NCBI RefSeq assembly: GCF_036014175.1
Contig: NZ_CP107917.1
Span: 7,192,001-7,256,000, forward strand
DNA: 64,000 bases
Direction of reading: 5' to 3'
From: Streptomyces sp. NBC_00443
GTDB taxonomy: Bacteria; Actinomycetota; Actinomycetes; Streptomycetales; Streptomycetaceae
The position numbers and the translations under genes were made by a program. The notes below the pieces were generated by a model that did no database searches, had not been told where the DNA came from, and saw nothing but the letters and a program-made list of their open reading frames with translations. Below, in pieces: positions 7,939 to 16,432 of the stretch; the stretch's first letter is position 1; every line of letters starts with the position of its first letter.

Positions 7939-8928
7939 CTACGGAACCACCACGATCTTCCGCCCCACCCCCGACGCGAACTGCTCCAGCGCCTCCGGGT
8001 ACCGCTCCAGCGGGATCCGGTCGCTGATGAAGATCTCGGGGTCGAGGACGCCGTTCGCGAAGAGTTCCGCCGCGCGCTCGAAGCTGTGCAGGACGGCCAT
8101 CGAACCCGTGATGGTGATCTCCTGGTTGTAGATGCGGTACGGGTCGATCGTGACGCGCGTCGCGTAGTCCGCGACCCCGAACTGCAGGAACGTACCTGCC
8201 TTGGCGACCCGGTCCAGACCGTCCTGGATCGCCGCCGCGTTGCCCGTGGCGTCGACGACGAGGTCCCAGCCCTGGGGGCGGTCCAGTTCGTCAGGGTTGG
8301 CCGCAGAGGCCGATACGCCGAGGCGGCGGGCCGTCTCCAGGCGGGCCGGGTTGATGTCCACCATGTCCACGCTGGCCGCCCCTGTCCGCTTGGCCAGCTC
8401 CAGCATCATCAGGCCCATCGTGCCCGAGCCGTAGATCAGGACGTGGGCGCCGAGGCGGGACTGCAGGACGTCGTAGCCGCGGACGGCGCAGGAGAGGGGT
8501 TCCACCAGGGCCGCGTCCTGGGTGCGGACGTGGTCGGGGAGCCGTACGCAGTTCGCGACCGGGGCCACCGCATAGCGCGCCGCGCCGCCCGCCGTCGTCA
8601 CGCCGATCGCCGCCCAGCGTTCGCAGAGGTTGTTGTGGCCCGTACGGCAGTAGCGGCATTCGTAGCAGTAGAGAGACGGGTCCACGGCCACGCGGTCGCC
8701 CACCGACAGCTCCGTGACCTGGGTGCCCACCCCGACCACCTCGCCCGCGAACTCGTGTCCGGGGACGATGGGCAGCTTGGGTGCGAACTCGCCCTGCAGG
8801 ATGTGCAGGTCGGTGCCGCACAGGCCGCAGGCCGCCACCTCGACGACGACCTCGCGGGGGCCGGGTGTCGGGTCGGGGACCTCGGCGACCACTGCCTTCC
8901 CGACGGACTCGATGACGGCGGCCTTCAT
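7939..8928 (-). CDS. Zinc-dependent alcohol/polyol dehydrogenase
   Basis: The 329-residue medium-chain dehydrogenase shows CGLCGTDLH and GHEFAGEVVG for the catalytic zinc, four structural-zinc cysteines in CYECRYCRTGHNNLC, and a Rossmann motif (GSGTMGLMML). It should oxidise a sugar alcohol or sugar with NAD(P). Its ATG overlaps the TGA of the upstream permease by 4 nt, so it is the last gene of the DeoR-ABC operon and probably acts on the imported compound. Sorbitol-, mannitol- or arabitol-type dehydrogenases have this context; the exact substrate cannot be read from the sequence. Confidence 0.87.
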   Translation of the reverse strand: MKAAVIESVGKAVVAEVPDPTPGPREVVVEVAACGLCGTDLHILQGEFAPKLPIVPGHEFAGEVVGVGTQVTELSVGDRVAVDPSLYCYECRYCRTGHNNLCERWAAIGVTTAGGAARYAVAPVANCVRLPDHVRTQDAALVEPLSCAVRGYDVLQSRLGAHVLIYGSGTMGLMMLELAKRTGAASVDMVDINPARLETARRLGVSASAANPDELDRPQGWDLVVDATGNAAAIQDGLDRVAKAGTFLQFGVADYATRVTIDPYRIYNQEITITGSMAVLHSFERAAELFANGVLDPEIFISDRIPLERYPEALEQFASGVGRKIVVVP

Positions 8929-9773
8929 TTCACGGCTCCCAACGACAGGCCCTGGACCAGCTTGTCCTGGGCGGCGAACCCCGCGGCGAGCACCGGCAGG
9001 GAGATGACGAGCGACGCGGCGCAGACCTTCGCCAGGAACAGGCCCTGGCTGGTGATGAAGCCGGTCAGGAAGACGGGGGCGGTCTCGGCGACCACGCCGG
9101 TCAGTACTCGGGCGAACAGCAGCTCGTTCCAGCTGAAGATGAAGCAGATCAGGGCCGTCGCGGCGATGCCCGGGAGGGCTATGGGGGCCACCACGCGCGT
9201 GAGGATCGTCGGCAGCTTCGCGCCGTCCACCCGTGCCGCCTCGATGATCGCGACCGGGATCTCGGCGAGGAAGGAGTGCATCATCCACACCGCGATCGGC
9301 AGGTTCATGGAGGTGTAGAGGATGACCAGCAGCCAGATGTTGTCGAGCATGTCCGTGTTCTTCGCGAACAGGTACAGCGGCAGCAGGCCCGCCACGGCCG
9401 GCAGCATCTTCGTCGACAGGAAGAAGAACAGGACGTCCGTCCACTTCTTCACCGGGCGGATCGACAGGGCGTAGGCCGCCGGGAGGGCGAGGACCAGGAC
9501 GAACAGCGTCGACGCCACCGATGCCACCGTCGAGTTGATCAGCGCCGGCCAGGGGCTCGCGCCGCCGCCCGCGCCGAAGAACTCCCGGTAGCCGTCCAGC
9601 GTCAGCGACGCGGCGAAGGACGGCGGGTTGGTCGCCGCGTCCGCCTCGGAGTGGAAGGACGTCAGGGCCATCCACGCGATCGGCAGGAAGAACAGGATCC
9701 CGAGCAGCCAGGCCACCAGGCCGAGGCCAACTCCCTTGCGGCGGCTGCGAAGTCGTACGGCCAATGCACTCAT
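8925..9773 (-). CDS. Sugar/polyol ABC transporter permease (MalG type)
   Basis: The 282-residue protein has about six membrane segments and the conserved EAA loop (EAARVDGAKLPTIL) through which the permease contacts the ATPase. It resembles the second permease of polyol uptake systems (SmoG/MtlG type). Both ends overlap neighbouring genes by 4 nt (ATGA junctions), so the three transporter genes and the dehydrogenase are translationally coupled. No ATPase gene is nearby; in Streptomyces a shared ATPase such as MsiK usually serves these importers. Confidence 0.9.
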   Translation of the reverse strand: MSALAVRLRSRRKGVGLGLVAWLLGILFFLPIAWMALTSFHSEADAATNPPSFAASLTLDGYREFFGAGGGASPWPALINSTVASVASTLFVLVLALPAAYALSIRPVKKWTDVLFFFLSTKMLPAVAGLLPLYLFAKNTDMLDNIWLLVILYTSMNLPIAVWMMHSFLAEIPVAIIEAARVDGAKLPTILTRVVAPIALPGIAATALICFIFSWNELLFARVLTGVVAETAPVFLTGFITSQGLFLAKVCAASLVISLPVLAAGFAAQDKLVQGLSLGAVK

Positions 9774-10708
9774 GCGCGCGACACCTCCTCGCGGAACAGG
9801 GACGACACCACGCGCAGCGCGAAGGTCGCGATGATGATCGAGCCGATGACCACCAGGACGCCCGCGGCCGAGGCGAGGCCGTTCTCATGGGCCTGGTAGA
9901 AGCTCTGGTAGACGGTGTAGGGGAGGTTGGCGGTGCCCAGGCCGCCCGAGGTGATCGTGAAGACCGCGTCGAAGTTCTGGACGATGTAGATCGAGCCCAG
10001 CAGGGCCCCGAGTTCGAGGTAGCGGCGCAGGTGGGGGAGTGTCAGGTGGCGGAAGATCTGCCAGTCACTTGCGCCGTCGACCCGCGCCGCCTCGATCTGC
10101 TCGTGGTCGCGGCTTTGCAGGCCCGCCAGCAGGATCAGCATCATGAACGGCGTCCACTGCCAGACGAGTGAGGCCTCGACCGCGAGGAGCGGGGTGTTGG
10201 AGATCCAGTCCGGCTGTGGGCCGCCCACATAGTGCAACAACCCATTGAACAGGCCGTATTCGGGGTTGTAGAGCACATGCTTCCAGAGCAGTGCGGCGGC
10301 CACGGGCACCACCAGGAACGGGGCGATCAGCAGGGTGCGGACCACCCCGCGGCCCTTGAACTTCCGGTCCAGAAGCAGGGCCAGGATCAGCCCCAGCACC
10401 AGGCTCGCCAGCACCACCGCGACCGTCAGCAGCACGGTCGTCCACACCGAGTGGCGCAGGTCCGCGTCGGTGAGGACCTCCCGGTAGTTGTCGATGCCGG
10501 TGAAGTGGCGGGCGTCCGGGTAGAGGGAGTTCCAGTCGAAGAAGGAGATCACCAGCGTGGCCACGAACGGCAGCTGGGTCACCACGACCATGAAGATCAG
10601 GGCGGGCAGCAAGGGTGCCCGGGTCGCCCAGGCGCGCAGGCGGGCGGACGGTTGGCGGTTGGTGCGCACAGGTGTCGTGGCCACGGGGGCCGTTGTCGTC
10701 GCTGTCAT
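9770..10708 (-). CDS. Sugar/polyol ABC transporter permease (MalF type)
   Basis: This 312-residue membrane protein begins with a soluble N-terminal tail (MTATTTAPVATTPVRTNRQ), followed by six predicted membrane segments. The EAA loop (EAARVDGASDWQIFRHLTLP) marks it as the first permease of a carbohydrate importer. ATG 10708 overlaps the stop of the binding-protein gene by 4 nt, and its own stop overlaps the next permease. It forms the membrane channel with the product of 8925-9773. Confidence 0.9.
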   Translation of the reverse strand: MTATTTAPVATTPVRTNRQPSARLRAWATRAPLLPALIFMVVVTQLPFVATLVISFFDWNSLYPDARHFTGIDNYREVLTDADLRHSVWTTVLLTVAVVLASLVLGLILALLLDRKFKGRGVVRTLLIAPFLVVPVAAALLWKHVLYNPEYGLFNGLLHYVGGPQPDWISNTPLLAVEASLVWQWTPFMMLILLAGLQSRDHEQIEAARVDGASDWQIFRHLTLPHLRRYLELGALLGSIYIVQNFDAVFTITSGGLGTANLPYTVYQSFYQAHENGLASAAGVLVVIGSIIIATFALRVVSSLFREEVSRA

Positions 10709-12075
10709 CGCCCCTCGTACTCCTCGGAGATCTTCTCGGCGAGCTGCTGGGACTTCTTCAGGGCCGACTCGACGGACTGGCGTCCGGCGATGGCCGCGCT
10801 GATCTCCTGGGAGACCTTGGTGCCGAGGTCGGTGAACTCGGGGATGCCGACGAACTGGATGCCGGGCGCGGGGCGCGGCTGCACGCCGGGGTCGTTCGGG
10901 CGGGCGCCCTCGATGGCCTCCTTCGTCATCTCCTGGAAGGCGGCCGCCTCCTCGCGGTAGGCAGGGTTGGCGTAGGTGGAGGCGCGCTTGCCGGCCGGGA
11001 CGTTGGACCAGCCGATCTCGTCGCCGACCAGCTGCTCGTACTGCTTGCTGGACGCCCAGGACACGAACTTCCAGGCGTTGTCGGAGTTGCGGGACGCCTG
11101 CTGGATGCCCCAGGCCCAGGTGTAGAGCCAGCCGGAGGACTCCGTCCTGTCGACGGGCGCGGGTGCGTAACCGAGCTTGCCCTTGACCGGGGACTTCGCC
11201 GCCTCCAGGGAACCGGCCGCGGAGGTGGCGTCGTACCACATGGCGACCTTGCCCTGGGTCATGTTGTTCAGGCACTCGGCGAAGCCGGACTGGGCCGCTC
11301 CCGACTCACCGTGCTCGCGGACCAGGTCGACATAGAACTTCGTCGCCTTCTCCCACTCGGGGGAGTCCAGCTGTGCCTTCCAGTTCTTGTCGAACCAGGT
11401 GCCGCCGAAGGTGTTCACGACGGTGGTGAGGGGGGCCATCACCTCGCCCCAGCCCGGCAGACCGCGCAGACAGATGCCCTTCATGCCCGGCTCGGCGCCG
11501 TCCACCTTCGCCGCGATGTCCGCGACCTGCTGCCAGGTGGGGTGCGCGGGCATCGTCAGGCCCTCCTTCTCGAGCACGTCCTTTCGGTACATCAGGAAGG
11601 ACGACTCGCCGTAGAAGGGCTGGCCGTAGAGCTTGCCGTCGTCGCCGGTGAGGGACTGGCGCATCGGCTTGAGGACGTCCTGCTCGTCGTAGGCAGGGTC
11701 CTTGGCGACGTAGGAGTTCATCTCCTTCAGCCAGCCGTTGCGGGCGTAGATCGGTATCTCGTAGTTGGAGAGGGTGGCGACGTCGTACTGGCCGGCCTGG
11801 TTGGCGAAGTCCTGGCTGATCTTGTCGCGGACGTCGTTCTCGGGCAGGACGGTGAAGTTGACCTTGATGCCGGTCTCCTTGGTGAAGGCCGGGGCCAGCT
11901 TCTGCAACTCGGTCATCTGGGGGTTGTTGACCATGAGGACGTTGATCGAGTTGCCGCCCGACCCCGCCCCGCCGGCTCCGACCCAGCAGCCGGAGAGCAG
12001 CGGGGCGAGCAGCGTCCCTGCGGCGGCCATGGCGAGCGTGGCTCGCGGTGGCCTCCGTCGGCTCTGGGTTCGCAT
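10705..12075 (-). CDS. Sugar/polyol-binding lipoprotein of ABC importer
   Basis: The 456-residue protein starts with a basic stretch and a hydrophobic signal ending in the lipobox LLSGC, so it should be lipid-anchored outside the membrane. The rest is a family 1 solute-binding protein (extracellular bacterial SBP), similar in style to polyol-binding SmoE-type proteins. AGGAG at 12082-12086 supports ATG 12075. It heads the transporter operon, 109 bases downstream of the DeoR gene on the same strand, and captures the compound that the downstream dehydrogenase probably oxidises. Confidence 0.9.
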   Translation of the reverse strand: MRTQSRRRPPRATLAMAAAGTLLAPLLSGCWVGAGGAGSGGNSINVLMVNNPQMTELQKLAPAFTKETGIKVNFTVLPENDVRDKISQDFANQAGQYDVATLSNYEIPIYARNGWLKEMNSYVAKDPAYDEQDVLKPMRQSLTGDDGKLYGQPFYGESSFLMYRKDVLEKEGLTMPAHPTWQQVADIAAKVDGAEPGMKGICLRGLPGWGEVMAPLTTVVNTFGGTWFDKNWKAQLDSPEWEKATKFYVDLVREHGESGAAQSGFAECLNNMTQGKVAMWYDATSAAGSLEAAKSPVKGKLGYAPAPVDRTESSGWLYTWAWGIQQASRNSDNAWKFVSWASSKQYEQLVGDEIGWSNVPAGKRASTYANPAYREEAAAFQEMTKEAIEGARPNDPGVQPRPAPGIQFVGIPEFTDLGTKVSQEISAAIAGRQSVESALKKSQQLAEKISEEYEGR

Positions 12076-12184
12076 GGATCGCTCCTGGACGTAAAAGAGG
12101 GGACGTATGGGGAGTTAAGGGGTGCCGTGAGGCGTGAAAGTTCCCTGTGGGGAAGCGAGTTGGAATGCAGAGGGAGTTGGGGTT

Positions 12185-12955
12185 TCAGACGCGGATGACC
12201 TGGGGCCCCCGCAGGGAGTAGCGGTGGGCCTCGGCCGTGGGGAGCAGGGTGCTCGTGACGATCGTCTCCAGCGCGCCGATGTCGGCGAACCGGCAGAAGC
12301 TGACCGCACCGAACTTGGTGTGCACGCCCGCGAACACCGTGCGGCGCGAGGCGCGGATCGCCTGTGCCTTGACCTCGCTGACGGCCGGGTCGGGGGTGGT
12401 CAGGCCGTGTTCGCGGGAGATGCCGTTGGCGCCGATGAACGCCAGGTCGATGACGAAGCCGGCCAGCATCTTCGTCGTCCAGTGGTCGACGGTGGCGAGG
12501 GTGCCGGACCGCACCCGGCCGCCGAGCAGCAGCACGGAGACGTGCTCCGTCTCGGCGAGTGCGCCCGCGACCGGCAGGGACGCGGTGACCACGGTCAGCG
12601 GCCGGTCGGTGGGCAGGGCCTCGGCGATGAGCTGCGGGGTGAAGCCCTCGTCGACGAAGACCGTCTCGGCGTCCCCGAGGAGCTCGGCCGCGGCGGCCGC
12701 GATCCTGCGCTTCTCGGGGACGTGGCTGGTGGCGCGGAAGGCGAGCGTCGTCTCGAAGCCGGCGCTCTCCACGGGGTAGGCGCCGCCATGGGTGCGCCGG
12801 AGCAGGCCGTGGTCCTCCAGGACGCGCAGGTCCCGTCGTACCGTCTCCTTGGCCACGCCCAGCTCGGTGGCGAGCGCGGTGACGTCGACCGCGCCGTCGC
12901 GCCGTGCGGCCAGCACGATCTCGCGCTGGCGTTCTTCCGCCGTCCTCGTGCTCAT
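12185..12955 (-). CDS. DeoR-family sugar regulator
   Basis: The 256-residue protein has an N-terminal DeoR helix-turn-helix (VTALATELGVAKETVRRDLR) and a DeoR C-terminal sugar-phosphate sensor domain (DEGFTPQLIAEAL, IGANGIS). ATG 12955 with AAGGA 5 nt upstream was preferred over a longer reading frame whose first 43 codons lack homologue-like sequence. Located directly upstream of the polyol transporter operon on the same strand, it most likely represses that operon and itself, released by a phosphorylated sugar. Confidence 0.88.
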   Translation of the reverse strand: MSTRTAEERQREIVLAARRDGAVDVTALATELGVAKETVRRDLRVLEDHGLLRRTHGGAYPVESAGFETTLAFRATSHVPEKRRIAAAAAELLGDAETVFVDEGFTPQLIAEALPTDRPLTVVTASLPVAGALAETEHVSVLLLGGRVRSGTLATVDHWTTKMLAGFVIDLAFIGANGISREHGLTTPDPAVSEVKAQAIRASRRTVFAGVHTKFGAVSFCRFADIGALETIVTSTLLPTAEAHRYSLRGPQVIRV

Positions 12956-13070
12956 GCCGGTCCTTGCCTTCCGCCTTGCTGCCCGTTCGGGCCCGGTGGG
13001 GCCCATGGGGGAAGTTCTACAGCGGCTGTTCGGCACTGACCAGCTCTGTTGCAGGTTCGATGCTGCCCGT

Positions 13071-13100
13071 GTGTGCCCGTTCACCGTGTGGTGTGCCCGT
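13071..13100. promoter_or_regulatory. Direct repeats upstream of DeoR gene, candidate operator
   Basis: GTGTGCCCGT occurs at 13071-13080 and again at 13091-13100, exactly 20 bp apart (two helical turns), with a partial third copy GCTGCCCGT at 13062-13070. DeoR proteins often bind direct repeats. It lies 116-145 bases before the DeoR start; binding is inferred. Confidence 0.35.
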
Positions 13101-13223
13101 CTCGGACCTGCACGGTTGTGGTGGGGCGGGTGAGATCGGGCGCGTGTGGTGCCCGAATACGGCGGCGGGCGGGCCCGTTCGGTGCCCGCCCGCCCGCTTA
13201 CGGCGAAATGTTTCGGTCAGTGA

Positions 13224-13305
13224 GGCCAGATCTCGCTACGGCCGGATCTCCGTACGGCCGGATCTCGGTACGGCCGCCGGTCGTGGGACGGCCGGATGTC
13301 AGTAC
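13224..13305. repeat. 16-bp tandem repeats over the udh stop codon
   Basis: Units GGCCAGATCTCGCTAC (13224-13239), GGCCGGATCTCCGTAC (13240-13255), GGCCGGATCTCGGTAC (13256-13271), a degenerate 18-nt unit (13272-13289) and GGCCGGATGTCAGTAC (13290-13305) follow one another. The last unit contains the udh stop codon, so the array looks like repeated copies of the gene's 3' end. The rest of the 343-base gap 12956-13298 holds only the DeoR upstream repeats. Confidence 0.75.
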
Positions 13306-14123
13306 GGCCAGATCGGCGGGTCGCTGACGAAGTGGCCGCCCAGGTAGGCGTGCGCGATGTTCCCGGGGTCGAGCTCGCCCTGCTCGGCGATCAGCTTCTC
13401 GGCGTACGGCTCGGAGTCGTCCTGCGGCTCGTAGCCGAGGGAGCGGGCGCTGGTCAGGTCCCACCACAGGCGTGTGTTGGCCGAGGAGCCGTGGACGACC
13501 GTGTGCGCGACATCCTCGGCGGTCAGGGCCGCGTGGAAGAGGCGGGCGCCGTCGGCGGGGCTCATCCACACCGAGAGCATCCGGACGCTGGTCGGCTCGG
13601 GGAAGCAGGAGCCGATGCGTACGGACACCGTCTCCAGGCCGTGCTTGTCCCAGTAGAACTGCGCGAGGTCCTCGCCGAAGGACTTGGACAGGCCGTAGAA
13701 GGTGTCCGGGCGGCGCGGGGTGTCGATGGGGATCAGTGCGCCCGCCTCGTGCGGTGCGGCGCCCTCGGGGCGGGGCGTGAAGCCCACCGCGTGGTTGGAG
13801 GAGGCGAAGACGACGCGTCCGACCCCCTCCTCGCGGGCGGCCTCGTACACGTTGTACGTGCCCTCGATGTTCGCCCGGAGAATCTTCTCGAACGGGGCTT
13901 CCAGGGAGATGCCCGCGAGGTGGATGATCGCGTCGACGCCCCGCACGGCCTCGCGCAGCGCCTCCCGGTCGGCGAGGTCGGCGACGATTGCGCCCGGCTC
14001 GCCCTCGATGGGCCGCAGATCCAGGAGCCGCAGCTCGTAGCCGTACGCCGGGAGCAAATCCCGCATCAGGGTGCCGAGTCCGCCGGCGGCGCCGGTGAGC
14101 AGAACGGTGCGGGGGGCTGGCAT
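13299..14123 (-). CDS. udh: Uronate dehydrogenase (NAD-dependent)
   Basis: The 274-residue short-chain-type enzyme has the nucleotide motif GAAGGLG near residue 11 and the catalytic pair YGLSK. Several stretches match characterised uronate dehydrogenases rather than generic epimerases: VVFASSNHAVGF, VRIGSCFPEP followed by RMLSVW, and WWDLTSARSLGYEP. It should oxidise D-galacturonate or D-glucuronate to the aldaric acid lactone. It is divergent from kdgD, which acts two steps later in the oxidative uronate pathway, and the pectin lyases in this window would supply the substrate. ATG 14123 is the only reasonable start. Confidence 0.88.
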   Translation of the reverse strand: MPAPRTVLLTGAAGGLGTLMRDLLPAYGYELRLLDLRPIEGEPGAIVADLADREALREAVRGVDAIIHLAGISLEAPFEKILRANIEGTYNVYEAAREEGVGRVVFASSNHAVGFTPRPEGAAPHEAGALIPIDTPRRPDTFYGLSKSFGEDLAQFYWDKHGLETVSVRIGSCFPEPTSVRMLSVWMSPADGARLFHAALTAEDVAHTVVHGSSANTRLWWDLTSARSLGYEPQDDSEPYAEKLIAEQGELDPGNIAHAYLGGHFVSDPPIWPY

Positions 14124-14242
14124 CCTCGGTTCTCCTTGAGTCCAGGGCCGTATGCATGCACGGTATTCACACTCATGGACAAGTTAAGGATCATCGACCT
14201 TGCTCGTCAAGGGTGGTGCGCCGTGCGTTCATAAACGTAAAC

Positions 14243-14252
14243 TCTGATCAGA
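14243..14252. promoter_or_regulatory. Palindrome in the udh-kdgD divergent region
   Basis: TCTGATCAGA is a perfect 10-bp palindrome midway between the divergent udh and kdgD starts. CCTTG-N5-CAAGG (14198-14212) is a second dyad. Either could be the operator through which both genes are controlled by uronate; the regulator is not identified. Confidence 0.35.
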
Positions 14253-14318
14253 ATCCCGCATGCGACCTCTCGTTCCCGTGAAGCCGTCCTCGTTACGTCC
14301 TCGTTCTAGGGAGAGCCC

Positions 14319-15272
14319 GTGACGCCAGCCCCCCTTGCCGCACGCCTCAGCGTCCCCGGCGGGCCGTTGTTCTTCCCCGTCACCGCCTACGGCCCCGACG
14401 GCTCGGTCGACCTCGACACGTACCGCACCCATGTCCGCCGGGGCGTGGAGGCCGGTGCGGCCGCCGTGTTCGCGTGCTGCGGTACCGGGGAGTTCCACGC
14501 GCTCACGCCCGAGGAGTACGAGGCGTGCGTGCGGGTGGCCGTCGAGGCCGCTTCGGGACGGGTGCCGGTCGTCGCGGGCGCCGGATACGGCACCGCCCTC
14601 GCCGTTCGGTACGCGCGGCTCGCCGAGGGGGCCGGGGCGGACGGGCTGCTCGCCATGCCGCCGTATCTCGTCCTCGCCGGGCAGGAGGGGCTGCTGCGGC
14701 ACTACCGGGAGATCGCGGCGGCGACCACGCTCCCCGTCATCGTCTACCAGCGCGACAACGCCGTGTTCACCCCGGACACCGTCGTCGAACTGGCCCGCAC
14801 GGACGGCGTGATCGGGCTCAAGGACGGGCTCGGCGACCTGGACCTCATGCAGCGGATCGTCAGCGCCGTACGCACCGAGGTCCCCGGCGACTTCCTCTAC
14901 TTCAACGGCCTGCCGACCGCCGAACAGACCCAGCTCGCCTACCGCGCCATCGGCGTCACCCTCTACTCCTCCGCCGTGTTCTGCTTCGCCCCGGAGATCG
15001 CCCTCGCTTTCTACGGCGCGCTTGAGGCAGGCGACGACGCGACCGCGGGCCGCCTCCTGGACGGCTTCTACCGCCCCTTCGTCGAACTGCGCGCCCAGGG
15101 CCGCGGATACGCCGTCGCCCTCGTCAAAGCGGGCGTACGGCTGCGCGGGCTCGACGTGGGGGAGGTCCGGCCGCCGCTGCACGAGCCGGGTGAGGACCAT
15201 GTCAAGCAGCTCGCCGAAGTGATCGAGCGCGGCTACGCGCTGCTGGAGAAGGAGCCGGAGGACACCAAGTGA
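14319..15272 (+). CDS. kdgD: 5-dehydro-4-deoxyglucarate dehydratase
   Basis: The 317-residue DapA-family lyase carries the subfamily landmarks CCGTGEFHALTPEEY, the catalytic tyrosine in VIVYQRDNAVF, the Schiff-base lysine in IGLKDGLGD, YFNGLPTAE and YAVALVKAGVRL with VRPPL. These match 5-dehydro-4-deoxyglucarate dehydratases, which dehydrate and decarboxylate the acid to 2-oxoglutarate semialdehyde. An AGGGAGAG ribosome site precedes GTG 14319. Its TGA overlaps the GTG of the next gene. With udh and the semialdehyde dehydrogenase at 52463-53992 it forms the oxidative uronate route to 2-oxoglutarate. Confidence 0.92.
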   Translation: MTPAPLAARLSVPGGPLFFPVTAYGPDGSVDLDTYRTHVRRGVEAGAAAVFACCGTGEFHALTPEEYEACVRVAVEAASGRVPVVAGAGYGTALAVRYARLAEGAGADGLLAMPPYLVLAGQEGLLRHYREIAAATTLPVIVYQRDNAVFTPDTVVELARTDGVIGLKDGLGDLDLMQRIVSAVRTEVPGDFLYFNGLPTAEQTQLAYRAIGVTLYSSAVFCFAPEIALAFYGALEAGDDATAGRLLDGFYRPFVELRAQGRGYAVALVKAGVRLRGLDVGEVRPPLHEPGEDHVKQLAEVIERGYALLEKEPEDTK

Positions 15273-16432
15273 AGGCGTCGGCATTCGTCTACCCCTGGGA
15301 CGTCAACGGAGACCCGGAGGCACCCGCGAGGATCGCCGCCCTCGGCGTTCAACAGGTGACGCTCGCCTCCGCCTACCACTCCACCCGCGCCCTCACCCCC
15401 CGCCATCCCCGCCACCGCATCGTCACCGCCGAGCACGCGGCCGTGCTCTACCCGACGGACGACCGGTGGAAGGGCCGGGAGCTGCGCCCGTACCCGGCCG
15501 GGGACTGGGCGCCCGGCGACGCCTTCGGCGAGGCGGCCGAGGCGCTGGCGAGCGCGGGTCCGCAGGTGCACACCTGGGTGGTCCTCGCGCACAACTCCCG
15601 CCTGGGCGCCGACCATCCGGACACCTCGGTCGTCAACGCCTACGGCGACCGCTACCCCTGGGCCCCGTGCATCGCCCAGCCCGCCACGCGCGCGTACCTC
15701 GTCGACCTGGCCGCCGAGGCCGCCGTACGGCCCGGGGCGCGCGGCACCGAGCTGGAGTCCCTCGGCTGGTACGGCCTGCAGCACCTGCACGCCCACGACA
15801 AGACCGGCGGGGTGCCGCTCGGGGACGCCGGGACGTACCTGATGGCGCTCTGCTTCTGCCCGACGTGCAAGGAGGGCTACGGCGCGCAGGGCCTGGACGC
15901 CGACGAGCTGGCGGCAGCCGTGCGCACCGCGCTGGAGCCGCTGTGGCAGGGAGCGCCGGACGACGGGGGCTGGGCCGGCGTCGAGAAGCTGCTCGGCCCG
16001 CAGACGGCGGCGGCCACGCGCGGGTGGCGCGACGAAACCGCCCGCACGCTCCAGGAGTCGGCTGTCCGGGCGGTGCGCCAGGCCGCCCCCGACGGCTTCC
16101 AGGTGCTCCTGCACGCCGACCCGGTGACGTATCACGTCGGCGCGAACGCCGGCGTCGACCCCGAGCACATCCTGTCCGTCGCGGACGGCGTCGTCGTGCC
16201 GTGCGCGGGCGGCCCCGGTCTGCTGACGTCCTTCGCCGAGCAAGGCCGTGACGGCGCAGTCGTGGCCGCCAACTTCGGTGTGGTCTCCCAGATGGGCGGC
16301 AGCCCGCGCACGCTGGCGTCGGACACGGCACGCGCGCGTGAGCTGGGGGCCACCGAGATCCGGCTCTATCACGCGGGGTTGGCGTCCGACGGCGACCTGG
16401 CGGCGGTACGGGAGGCGCTGGCCGCCCTCTGA
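15269..16432 (+). CDS. Unrecognised 387-residue protein coupled to kdgD
   Basis: I do not recognise the family. The protein lacks a signal peptide and membrane segments, so it should be cytoplasmic. It contains conserved-looking aromatic and histidine-rich stretches (YPWDVNGD near the start, TWVVLAHNSRLG, LGWYGLQHLHAHDK) and a cysteine cluster CFCPTCKEGY with Cys195, Cys197 and Cys200. Alternating strands and helices and a C-terminal LGATEIRLYHAGL suggest a TIM barrel, as in uncharacterised glycoside-hydrolase-like proteins. GTG 15269 overlaps the kdgD stop by 4 nt, so it is made together with that enzyme and probably handles a uronate, aldarate or glycoside intermediate. Its last 64 bases overlap the converging MFS gene. 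Confidence 0.8.
   Translation: MKASAFVYPWDVNGDPEAPARIAALGVQQVTLASAYHSTRALTPRHPRHRIVTAEHAAVLYPTDDRWKGRELRPYPAGDWAPGDAFGEAAEALASAGPQVHTWVVLAHNSRLGADHPDTSVVNAYGDRYPWAPCIAQPATRAYLVDLAAEAAVRPGARGTELESLGWYGLQHLHAHDKTGGVPLGDAGTYLMALCFCPTCKEGYGAQGLDADELAAAVRTALEPLWQGAPDDGGWAGVEKLLGPQTAAATRGWRDETARTLQESAVRAVRQAAPDGFQVLLHADPVTYHVGANAGVDPEHILSVADGVVVPCAGGPGLLTSFAEQGRDGAVVAANFGVVSQMGGSPRTLASDTARARELGATEIRLYHAGLASDGDLAAVREALAAL

Noticed and set aside
12185..13084. Longer DeoR reading frame starting at 13084
   Set aside because: The additional 43 residues are not DeoR-like and contain the candidate operator region; ATG 12955 has a ribosome site.
13224..13305. CRISPR array
   Set aside because: The repeats are directly adjacent with no spacers, overlap a stop codon, and no cas gene is near.
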